DNA from: an uncultured Lachnospira sp.
GTDB taxonomy: Bacteria > Bacillota > Clostridia > Lachnospirales > Lachnospiraceae
Assembly: GCA_910585095.1 (NCBI GenBank)
Contig: CAJUBU010000015.1
Coordinates: 3,707-67,706, forward strand
Reading direction: 5' to 3'
Length of the DNA stretch: 64,000 nt
Positions within the stretch are counted from its first letter, which is position 1; every line of letters starts with the position of its first letter. Positions 51,449-58,319 of the stretch are shown here, in pieces. Made by a program: the position numbers and the translations under genes. The notes under the pieces are model-generated. The model did no database searches and was not told where the DNA came from. It worked only from the letters and a program-made list of their open reading frames with translations.

Positions 51449-51742
51449 TTAATCTACTGTCTTAGGAACAATAAATGCTTCATCATTCCTCTCTGGTGCA
51501 TTTGCAAGAGTTTGCCTGCTTCCGTCTCCATTTGTAACGACATCTTCACGCATAACATTTTCAACTGAAAATACATGGGACATTGGTTCAATTCCTGTTG
51601 TATCCAATTCGCCAAGCTTATCAATGTAGTCCAACATGCTTGCCATATCCTTTTTTGCCTGTTCTTTTTCATCGCTTGTAAGCTCTAGTTTGGCAAGAAT
51701 ACCTACATAATCAATTGTAGCATCATCTATAATATTAGCCAT
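51449..51742 (-). CDS. gatC: Asp-tRNA(Asn)/Glu-tRNA(Gln) amidotransferase subunit C
   Basis: Small subunit that wraps around GatA and GatB and stabilises the complex. The 97-residue sequence has the family layout: YVGILAKLELTSDEKEQ, DMASMLDYIDKLGELDT, EPMSHVF, then MREDVV and the end NAPERNDEAFIVPKTVD. AAAGAAAGGAG lies about 6 bases before the ATG. It is 198 bases downstream of aspS, with a palindrome in between that may attenuate transcription. gatA follows after 19 bases. Presence of GatCAB beside aspS indicates that Asn-tRNA, Gln-tRNA or both are made by the indirect route here. Confidence 0.96.
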   Translation of the reverse strand: MANIIDDATIDYVGILAKLELTSDEKEQAKKDMASMLDYIDKLGELDTTGIEPMSHVFSVENVMREDVVTNGDGSRQTLANAPERNDEAFIVPKTVD

Positions 51743-51916
51743 AAATACTCCTTTCTTTCCATTTTTTTATTAACCTAATTTTCATTTTTCTTTTTATTTT
51801 TTCCTGATTAACCTATAATTGAAAATTTCCATTTATAATTTTTCAATCTTTATTTTCTATTTACATTTACTCATAAAACTTTCACTGAACAAACAACATT
51901 ACTTTAATAAAAGTCA

Positions 51917-51932
51917 AGGCAAATATTTGCCT
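51917..51932 (-). terminator. Palindrome after aspS, possible weak terminator
   Basis: AGGCAAATATTTGCCT is a perfect 16-bp palindrome 9 bases after the aspS stop, followed on the minus strand by TGACTTTTATT. It may partly end aspS transcription before gatC. The remaining 51743-51916 is AT-rich; no convincing promoter was found there. Confidence 0.4.
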
Positions 51933-51940
51933 CGTTTATT

Positions 51941-53677
51941 TTAATCTCGTACCTTTATATGAACTTCTCGAAGCTGTTGTTCGGTTACTTCATTCGGTGC
52001 GCCGCACATTAAATCCTGAGCCGTTCCGCTCATTGGAAATGCGATAACTTCACGAATATTCTCCTCATTTCTAAGAAGCATAATCATTCGGTCAATGCCT
52101 GGCGCCATACCTGCATGTGGCGGTGCGCCAAACTGAAATGCGTGATAAAGCGCGCCAAATTTAGCCTTTAATACCTCTTCATCATATCCTGCAATTTCAA
52201 ACGCTTTAATCATAATCTGCATATCATGATTTCGCACAGCTCCTGACGATAATTCAATACCATTGCAAACAATATCATATTGATAAGCAAGTATATCCAA
52301 TGGATTTTTTGTATTTAATGCTTCCAATCCGCCTTGTGGCATTGAAAACGGATTATGCGTAAAACCAATCTGCTTCGTTTCTGCATCTTTTTCAAACATT
52401 GGAAAATCATTTATATAACAAAAACGATACGCTTTTTCTTCTATTAAGCCAAGTTTTTCGCCCAATTCTGTACGAATCATACCAGCATAGTAAGCCGCTC
52501 TATCTTCCTTATCTGCCATAAAGAAAATGGTGTCGCCAACCTCAAGACCTGCCAATGCCTTAAATTCTTCTTTGCAATCCTCTGGAATAAACTTATCAAT
52601 TGGTCCCTTGTAAGAACCGTCCTCAAGCACTTCCAGATAGCCAAGTCCACCCATGCCAATACCTGTGGCAAACTTCAGCAATTTTTCATGGAAACCTTTA
52701 GACATATCTGCATGAACCTTAACAGCTCGTACTGTCTTTCCAATAAATGGCTTAAACGTACATTTTTGGAAAAATTCTGTCACATCAATAATTCTAAGAG
52801 GATTGCGAAGGTCTGGTTTATCTGTGCCAAACTCTAACATAGCCTGTTTATAGCTTATCACTGGATAAGGTGATTTGGTCACAGTATAGCCTTCTGGTGC
52901 AAACTGTTCAAATGTTTCTGTAAGAACTTCCTCTCCCACTCGAAATACATCTTCTTGTGTTGCAAAGCTCATCTCAAAATCAAGCTGATAAAATTCTCCT
53001 GGCGAACGGTCTGCTCGTGCATCTTCATCTCGAAAACAAGGAGCAATCTGAAAATATTTATCAAAGCCAGAAACCATCAAAAGCTGTTTATATTGCTGTG
53101 GCGCTTGTGGCAGTGCGTAAAATTTGCCCTTATATTTTCTTGAAGGAACAATATAATCTCTGGCTCCTTCTGGCGACGATGCACAAAGAATTGGCGTTTG
53201 GATTTCCATAAATCCTAAATCCGTCATCTTTTGACGCAAAAATGCGATTACTTTTGAACGAAAAATAATATTATCTTTTACTTTTTGATTTCTTAAATCT
53301 AGGTAACGATATTTCAGACGTACATCTTCTCGAATCTCTTTTGATGTCATCACCTCAAACGGAAGCGTTGTATAAACCTGTCCAAGTACTGTAACCTCTT
53401 TTGCATCAAGCTCAATTGTACCCGATTGTATTTTAGGATTATAGGTTTCCTCATCTCTTTTTTCTATCATTCCCTCAATACTGATACATTCTTCTTTTTT
53501 TATTCCTTTCAAAAGTTCTGCATTTCTAATAACAACCTGCAATATACCATACATATCTCTTAAATCAATAAAAGAAACACCGCCATGGTCACGGATATTT
53601 TCTACCCAGCCAGCCACTCTTAATGTGTTGTCAATATCTGCCTCACTTATCTTATCTAACGTCCTATCTCTGTACAT
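51941..53677 (-). CDS. aspS: Aspartyl-tRNA synthetase
   Basis: Class IIb synthetase that charges tRNA(Asp) and, given the adjacent GatCAB genes, probably also tRNA(Asn) (non-discriminating type). The N-terminal OB-fold has VAGWVENIRDHGGVSFIDLR. Motif 2 lies around IAPCFRDEDARADRSPGEFYQLD and motif 3 at GAPPHAGMAPGIDRMIML. A GAD insertion domain (about 300-410) makes it the bacterial type. Its 578 residues are usual. GAAGGAGGATTT precedes ATG 53677. It is preceded by a T-box leader and strong promoter (53795-54130). Non-discrimination is inferred from the T-box specifier and gene context, not from a diagnostic residue. Confidence 0.96.
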   Translation of the reverse strand: MYRDRTLDKISEADIDNTLRVAGWVENIRDHGGVSFIDLRDMYGILQVVIRNAELLKGIKKEECISIEGMIEKRDEETYNPKIQSGTIELDAKEVTVLGQVYTTLPFEVMTSKEIREDVRLKYRYLDLRNQKVKDNIIFRSKVIAFLRQKMTDLGFMEIQTPILCASSPEGARDYIVPSRKYKGKFYALPQAPQQYKQLLMVSGFDKYFQIAPCFRDEDARADRSPGEFYQLDFEMSFATQEDVFRVGEEVLTETFEQFAPEGYTVTKSPYPVISYKQAMLEFGTDKPDLRNPLRIIDVTEFFQKCTFKPFIGKTVRAVKVHADMSKGFHEKLLKFATGIGMGGLGYLEVLEDGSYKGPIDKFIPEDCKEEFKALAGLEVGDTIFFMADKEDRAAYYAGMIRTELGEKLGLIEEKAYRFCYINDFPMFEKDAETKQIGFTHNPFSMPQGGLEALNTKNPLDILAYQYDIVCNGIELSSGAVRNHDMQIMIKAFEIAGYDEEVLKAKFGALYHAFQFGAPPHAGMAPGIDRMIMLLRNEENIREVIAFPMSGTAQDLMCGAPNEVTEQQLREVHIKVRD

Positions 53678-53794
53678 AAATCCTCCTTCTTATTCTATAA
53701 ATGCTTACTTTTTTATTTATTATATCAAATATAAACTCTGCTTAAACCTATACTGGCGTTAAATATTTTTATATGACTATACATTTTCATGCAT

Positions 53795-53830
53795 CAAAAA
53801 ACCGAAGCACATCAAAAGATGTACTTCGGG
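53795..53830 (-). terminator. T-box terminator
   Basis: CCGAAGTACATC and GATGTGCTTCGG pair around TTTT with one mismatch, followed by TTTTTTG on the minus strand. This is the off-state hairpin of the aspS T-box, about 120 bases before the start codon. Confidence 0.9.
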
Positions 53831-54095
53831 GCGAATTGACTGTTCAATCGTATTCGCGGTACCACCCGCAATTAAATAAAAGAGGTTTTCTTTTATTTAT
53901 CTCTAAAACATTTAACGCATGTATACGTAATAACCTACTAAAACCTGTCTGCTATCCAAACAAGCTCTTTCGACTATTCTGCTCCAGAGTGTTCCACTTG
54001 ATAATTCCCTGTGTGCGCTCTCAGTCGGTGACGCCGCATTCCTGTCAGGTTCCATAAAAAGCAGTCTCTTTCATAGCATTTTAATATCTGATTTG
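53795..54095 (-). promoter_or_regulatory. T-box riboswitch controlling aspS (apparent Asn/Glu specifier GAAC)
   Basis: A tRNA-sensing leader of about 300 nt. The antiterminator T-box sequence GGGTGGTACCGCG is exact (near 53855-53867) and is followed by the terminator. Stem I includes GACTGAGAGCGC and, on the 3' side, GTGGAACACTCTGGAGC. Aligning ACTCTGGAGC with the conserved sequence after the specifier in other T-boxes (ACUCUUGAGC) places AAC, the Asn codon, as specifier. It overlaps a GAA Glu codon. No Asp codon occupies the site. Uncharged tRNA(Asn), and possibly tRNA(Glu), would turn on aspS and perhaps gatCAB. Confidence 0.9.
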
Positions 54096-54101
54096 AAATT
54101 G

Positions 54102-54130
54102 ATACTACCATATATTACTTATAATTTCAA
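54102..54130 (-). promoter_or_regulatory. Promoter of the aspS T-box transcript
   Basis: TTGAAA and TAGTAT are 17 bases apart on the minus strand, and the -10 box is preceded by TGG (extended -10). Transcription would start near 54095, just before stem I. Confidence 0.7.
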
Positions 54131-54189
54131 GCTTTATTATTTAAAATATAATTTTCATTCTACTTGTTTGTCTGCAACATATAATTCCA

Positions 54190-55026
54190 TTATCTGGACA
54201 TAGCCGCTTTCATCAAATGCTTTGCAAGAACAGACGTTGTTACAGAACCAACACCTCCCGGAACAGGACTTGCCATTCCAGCAATCGCTGTAATACCATC
54301 AAAATCCACATCACCGCACAAATTGCCTTCATCATCAACATTGATACCAACATCAATAACAATAGCATCCTTTTCAACATGCTCTGATTTTATCATCTTT
54401 GCAGAACCTGCTGCCGCAACAAGCACTTCTGCTCTTTTACATTCGGCGATTAAATCCTTCGTCTTTGTATGACACACGGTCACTGTTGCATTTTTTTTCA
54501 TCAACAACATTGTCACTGGCTTACCTATAACAAGACTTCGCCCCACTACGGTAACACGTTTTCCCTTCAAATCAATCCCCGCATAATCGAGCATTTCAAT
54601 AACCGCTTCTGCTGTACATGGGGCATACCCTGTATCATCTCCCGCAAATACTTTGGCAAGATTTAATGGAGAAATACCATCTAAATCTTTTCTTGGATGA
54701 ATCCTATTTTCTATTGATTTTTCATCAAGATGCTTTGGCAGCGGACGAAGCAAAAGAATACCATCTATATCATCATTATTATTGATGGTATCAAATTCTT
54801 TTTGAAATGTCTCATTATCAATATCCGCATCAAATACAAAAGAAGAACAGCGAAAACCAACTTTTTCCATTTTCTTTTTTGCGCCTCTCTCATAAGAACA
54901 ATCATCTGGTTTTTCACCAACTCGAATAATAGCAAGATGCGGAAGCGCGCCTTTTAAATTTTTTTGTTCCTCTATCAGCTTTTCATTGATTGCATTTGCT
55001 ACTGGCAGCCCTTTTAAAATTTCCAT
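54190..55026 (-). CDS. folD: Bifunctional methylene-THF dehydrogenase/methenyl-THF cyclohydrolase
   Basis: Cytosolic one-carbon enzyme interconverting methylene-, methenyl- and formyl-tetrahydrofolate with NADP. The FolD pattern is clear but somewhat divergent: GEKPDDCSYERGAKKKMEK (the catalytic Lys lies in this stretch), ILLLRPLPKHLDE, IHPRKDLDGISP, VVGRSLVIGKPVTMLL and SPVPGGVGSVTTSVLAKH. Length (278) is normal. A weak ribosome site (AGGGATT) stands before ATG 55026. Upstream is fchA, which encodes a second cyclohydrolase-type protein, so the two form a folate module. The leader resembles that of vanR. No strong terminator was found before the aspS promoter. Confidence 0.95.
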   Translation of the reverse strand: MEILKGLPVANAINEKLIEEQKNLKGALPHLAIIRVGEKPDDCSYERGAKKKMEKVGFRCSSFVFDADIDNETFQKEFDTINNNDDIDGILLLRPLPKHLDEKSIENRIHPRKDLDGISPLNLAKVFAGDDTGYAPCTAEAVIEMLDYAGIDLKGKRVTVVGRSLVIGKPVTMLLMKKNATVTVCHTKTKDLIAECKRAEVLVAAAGSAKMIKSEHVEKDAIVIDVGINVDDEGNLCGDVDFDGITAIAGMASPVPGGVGSVTTSVLAKHLMKAAMSR

Positions 55027-55062
55027 TGTAATCCCTATTTCTGCGCTACTTTTTGCGCAAAA
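55027..55062 (-). repeat. Leader repeat C upstream of folD
   Basis: TTTTGCGCAAAAAGTAGCGC then AGAAATAGGGATTACA on the minus strand matches the vanR leader (26857-26893) in about 30 of 37 positions. GCGC pairs with GCGC around AAAAAGTA, giving a small hairpin just before the ribosome site. Confidence 0.5.
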
Positions 55063-55130
55063 CCCCTTTCTTTGTTTAATAATTTTGTGCCAAGCAGAGC
55101 ATAGACATAAATTGCTTATTTTTTTGCGCT

Positions 55131-55763
55131 TTATGGCTTCACTTTTTCCATAACAACACAGTACACTCTATCCGCAATATCATTTCCCTTCTTTAACAAT
55201 TCATCTGCTTTTTGATTCATATCAAAAGCAACCTCTTTGTTTTTCATAAGATTGGTATTGATAAATACATTTAACGAAGCGCCGTTTAATGCCGCCTTTG
55301 CAAATTGAATCCCAACTCCCACATCACTTATAGCAAGATTGCTGCCTATAATAGACAGTCGGTCTAACAATTCCATTGACTCCACAATTTTTTTCATCAG
55401 CTCTAAAGGTGTCTCACTTGCATTTTTTAGCAATTTTTCCAAAACTTGACTGCGCTCTTCTATCTGTTCTGGCGTATCTTTTGGCAATCCATATGCCTTT
55501 GACAACGGCAAAAAACATTCCGCATCTTTATCCATATATTCTGCCAATTCTTCGGCTAATTTTTCTCCCTTTTCTATTGATTTTTCTATCTCTTCTTGAT
55601 ATTGGACATATTTTTTCTTTCCCGTTGTAAGATTTGCCACCATAGTTCCTAAAGAAACAGCCAAAGCTGCCACAAGCGCACTAGCGCCACCGCCGCCCGG
55701 AACAGGCGCCGAAGAACCTAGCTCCCTAACAAAATCCTTCATATTTCCATCAATCATTTTCAT
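55131..55763 (-). CDS. fchA: Cyclodeaminase/cyclohydrolase family protein (FchA-like)
   Basis: A 210-residue helical protein of the formiminotransferase-cyclodeaminase C-terminal family. In clostridia the stand-alone form acts as methenyl-THF cyclohydrolase. Signature segments are SSAPVPGGGGASALVAALA, MVANLTTGKKKY, MDKDAECFLPLSKAY and SDVGVGIQFAKAALNGA. It overlaps the dapF end by 14 bases and starts behind GAAGGAGAATACT, so translation is coupled to dapF. folD follows after 104 bases. Its place next to folD supports the folate role over a free-standing deaminase. Confidence 0.92.
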   Translation of the reverse strand: MKMIDGNMKDFVRELGSSAPVPGGGGASALVAALAVSLGTMVANLTTGKKKYVQYQEEIEKSIEKGEKLAEELAEYMDKDAECFLPLSKAYGLPKDTPEQIEERSQVLEKLLKNASETPLELMKKIVESMELLDRLSIIGSNLAISDVGVGIQFAKAALNGASLNVFINTNLMKNKEVAFDMNQKADELLKKGNDIADRVYCVVMEKVKP

Positions 55764-56622
55764 AGTATTCTCCTTCGCATATGGTCTGTGCCGACCCTTC
55801 CATTATTACTGTATTTTTTTCTCTATCCCAAGTTACTGTAAGGTCTCCGCCTAATAAATGAACGGTAACACAGTCATTACACATTCCATTTAAAATGGTT
55901 GCTACCGCACTGGCACAGGCTCCTGTCCCACAGGCAAATGTCTCTCCAGAACCGCGTTCCCACACACGCATATTTAAATTTTTCTCATCTGCCACTTGTA
56001 TAAATTCTGTATTAATCCCTTCTGGAAAAGCCTTATGTTTTTCAAACAAAGGTCCAATTTTGTCAATATCCAGCTCTTTAATATCCATATCATTATCTAC
56101 ATATACAATAACATGAGGATTTCCCATTGAAACACAAGATACTTTATATTCATGGTCACCAACCCCTAACGACTTTAATAAAATTGGTTTTGTATCGTTG
56201 CTTGATATGCCAAATAGATTGACATTTACAGGAACTTTTACCGGCTCAAGGATTGGTGCGCCCATATCCACTGCTACATTTTTCACCTTTTTATTATCCA
56301 CAAAAAGTCTCAATTTTTTTATACCAGATAAGGTATCTATTGTTATTTCTGTCTTTTGGGTAAGATTATGTTCATATACATACTTGCCAACGCATCGAAT
56401 CCCATTGCCGCACATTTTGCCCTCTGAACCATCTGCATTGTACATCTCCATAAAAAAATCTGCCTTATCGGATTTTTTTATAAGAATAAGACCATCAGAG
56501 CCTATTCCAAAATGCCTATCGCTAACTTTTACAGCTATTTTTGACGGATTATCCAATGTATTTTTTGTACAATCAACATAAATGTAATCGTTGCCAGTGC
56601 CATGCATCTTTGTAAATTTCAA
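55750..56622 (-). CDS. dapF: Diaminopimelate epimerase
   Basis: Converts LL- to meso-diaminopimelate for lysine and peptidoglycan synthesis. The two catalytic cysteines sit in KMCGNGIRCVGKY and ETFACGTGACASAVA. MHGTGNDYIYVD at the start, HFGIGSDGLI and VSMGNPHVIVYV are family motifs. Length (290) is normal. The start codon is TTG at 56622, backed by GGAGG about 9 bases upstream and by the family N-terminus KFTKMHGTGND; no ATG fits. A promoter with a two-hairpin leader (repeat B1) precedes it, and fchA overlaps its end. Confidence 0.96.
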   Translation of the reverse strand: MKFTKMHGTGNDYIYVDCTKNTLDNPSKIAVKVSDRHFGIGSDGLILIKKSDKADFFMEMYNADGSEGKMCGNGIRCVGKYVYEHNLTQKTEITIDTLSGIKKLRLFVDNKKVKNVAVDMGAPILEPVKVPVNVNLFGISSNDTKPILLKSLGVGDHEYKVSCVSMGNPHVIVYVDNDMDIKELDIDKIGPLFEKHKAFPEGINTEFIQVADEKNLNMRVWERGSGETFACGTGACASAVATILNGMCNDCVTVHLLGGDLTVTWDREKNTVIMEGSAQTICEGEYYEND

Positions 56623-56710
56623 TATTTTAATCCTCCATTCCTATGCTGTCTCAAACACATAAATTTATAAATTTTTTAGCAGTTTTGTTATGGTTATTAT
56701 ATTATAGTTT

Positions 56711-56785
56711 TATACATAGTGAAAAGCCAAAAGTTTGCTACACAAACTTTTATAGCTCGGCTTTGCCGAGATTATTATATCATCT
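56711..56785 (-). repeat. Repeat B1: promoter-leader module upstream of dapF
   Basis: A 75-bp segment nearly identical to B2 (58206-58280), oriented toward dapF. It opens with GATGATATAATAATCTCGG, then has two hairpins, CTCGGC/GCCGAG and AAAGTTTG/CAAACTTT, and ends near TTTTCACTATGTAT. Confidence 0.85.
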
Positions 56786-56802
56786 CCAGTCATACACCGC
56801 AA
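56774..56802 (-). promoter_or_regulatory. Promoter of dapF within repeat B1
   Basis: TTGCGG and a perfect TATAAT (preceded by TGA, extended -10) are 17 bases apart on the minus strand. Transcription would begin at about the first hairpin of the leader, some 145 bases before the TTG start. Confidence 0.65.
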
Positions 56803-56813
56803 TGCTTTTACAA

Positions 56814-57065
56814 TTATCCTTTCAATCCTCGTGCCTGTCTATCCATATCTTCAATCACAATATCATAAATTTCACCTAACGTCGCACAATATTGAAGCAC
56901 ATCCCATGGCTCATTTGTATGAAAATGAATTTTTATCATTTCCTCATCACCAACAGCTAATAGACAATCTCCCTTAAAATGACTTGTAAAATATTCACTA
57001 ATAACGTCCTCATCTAAATTTTTTCCTTCAATCAACAATTGAGTATCATACTTAAATTCTAACAT
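56814..57065 (-). CDS. Stand-alone FakA C-terminal-like domain protein
   Basis: An 83-residue acidic protein. The core FKGDCLLAVGDEEMIKIHFHTNEP then VLQYCATLGEIYDIVIEDMDRQ (visible as separate motifs) matches the domain after the DAK domain in FakA/YloV fatty-acid kinase, usually annotated as a dihydroxyacetone-kinase-related protein. The kinase domain is absent and no partner gene is adjacent. The start has AGGAGAATAAGT before ATG, ten bases after the methyltransferase stop, so the two are likely one transcript. Role unknown; a regulatory or lipid-binding piece is possible. Confidence 0.75.
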   Translation of the reverse strand: MLEFKYDTQLLIEGKNLDEDVISEYFTSHFKGDCLLAVGDEEMIKIHFHTNEPWDVLQYCATLGEIYDIVIEDMDRQARGLKG

Positions 57066-57075
57066 ACTTATTCTC

Positions 57076-57867
57076 CTATTTCTTTTTTAACTCCAACATT
57101 GCCGCATAATGTTTTACTTCAAATTTATCAGGCGCAAGTTCCTGCAATAATTTATAATGCTCCATCTCCCATGTTTTAATTTCTTCCTGCGATAAAGAAG
57201 CACCAACACCACGACATGCTTTCATTCTTCCATGCCATGTTTGTCTTGTAAATGGCACATTAACCATATACTCCTCATAGTATACGGACTCAAACATTTG
57301 ATACACACAGTCTGGCACTTGTATTGGATGCATGGTTTCTCTAGCTCCTGTCCATTTCGGATTATACTTTAATACTAAATGTTCACTTGCACCTGCAATC
57401 ACATCTTCAAAAGGAAGCCATGCCATATACAACAATAACAACCGTCCATTTTTCTTTAACATGCGCGACAATTTTGGTATTATTTTCTCATGGTCAAAAT
57501 ACCAAAAACACTGACAAGCTGTTATAACATCAAATGTATTATCTGGAAAATTAACATCTTCTGCGGCAGCGGTCTGATACATAATATTCATACCTAATTT
57601 ATCTGAAAGTTTTTTTGCCTGTGCAATCTGATTTTCGGAAATATCAACTGCATACCATGTGGCGCCAAAACGATACATATTTCTAGGAAGAACCCCCGTA
57701 CCTGTACCTAAATCCAACACTTTCTGCCCTTTGATACAAAGGTTTCTCTGTACAATCTTTTCATAAAATATTTTGGGATAAATATCTCGATATTTTGCAT
57801 AATCCGCAGATGTTCTTCCCCAATCAAATGCTTTTCCATCGTCAATTGCTTTATTTATTATTTCCAT
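57076..57867 (-). CDS. Class I SAM-dependent methyltransferase
   Basis: A 263-residue methyltransferase with the Rossmann-type motifs VLDLGTGTGVLPRNM (motif I), YAVDISENQIAQA (acidic residue binding the SAM ribose), AAAEDVNFPDNTFDVITACQ and LKKNGRLLLLYM. The C-terminal part, with PKWTGARE and TWHGRMKACRGVGASLS, resembles small-molecule methyltransferases of the UbiE/TAM class. The substrate is unknown. The ATG at 57867 follows TTTGGAGAATTTTGT. It is the first gene of a two-gene unit with the FakA-C-like protein. The 450 bases upstream are non-coding and contain a plus-strand terminator and repeat B2. Confidence 0.9.
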   Translation of the reverse strand: MEIINKAIDDGKAFDWGRTSADYAKYRDIYPKIFYEKIVQRNLCIKGQKVLDLGTGTGVLPRNMYRFGATWYAVDISENQIAQAKKLSDKLGMNIMYQTAAAEDVNFPDNTFDVITACQCFWYFDHEKIIPKLSRMLKKNGRLLLLYMAWLPFEDVIAGASEHLVLKYNPKWTGARETMHPIQVPDCVYQMFESVYYEEYMVNVPFTRQTWHGRMKACRGVGASLSQEEIKTWEMEHYKLLQELAPDKFEVKHYAAMLELKKK

Positions 57868-58043
57868 ACAAAATTCTCCAAACCTTATTTATAATCCGTT
57901 TATTATAATTTAATATACATTTAAAACGAACAAACAATTTATAATCTCTTTTTTTATCTTTGTGTAAACTTATAGAACAATCATTTTTATATCCTTTATT
58001 CACAGAATAAATCGTTATATACAAACTATTAACTATTATACAG

Positions 58044-58080
58044 GATACCCTGCGATTTTGCCACAGGGTATCAGATTTTT
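58044..58080 (+). terminator. Orphan plus-strand terminator
   Basis: GATACCCTG and CAGGGTATC form a 9-bp stem with an 11-base loop, followed by AGATTTTTAT on the plus strand. No plus-strand gene lies upstream within the preceding 10 kb, so it may end a short unannotated transcript. The rest of 57868-58205 is AT-rich with nothing else recognised. Confidence 0.6.
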
Positions 58081-58205
58081 ATAAAAATACATTCTCTTAT
58101 GCCCTGCCCATATTCCCTTATAAACTGAAAGTAAGAAATTCGTAAGAAATTTGTAAAGAAAATAAAATAATATACTAATATAAAATAAAAATATTAAAAA
58201 TGTAT

Positions 58206-58280
58206 GATGATATAATAATCTCGGATAAAGCCAAGATATAAAAGTTTACTTTGCAAACTTCTGGCATTTCACTATATATT
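58206..58280 (+). repeat. Repeat B2: promoter-leader module upstream of the C39 peptidase gene
   Basis: Same module as B1 in the opposite orientation, toward the peptidase gene. It contains an extended -10 box (TGATATAAT, 58208-58216), then AAGTTTACTTTGCAAACTT and TTTCACTATATATT. The first hairpin is less perfect than in B1. No clear -35 box. Confidence 0.8.
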
Positions 58281-58319
58281 AATTTATGGTATAAAAGTAT
58301 GTTTAAGCAGGGAGGAAAA

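Noticed and set aside
54095..54190. A ZTP (pfl) riboswitch near folD
   Set aside because: The leader lies downstream of folD in its direction of transcription, not upstream, and its exact T-box sequence, terminator and specifier identify it as a T-box for aspS.
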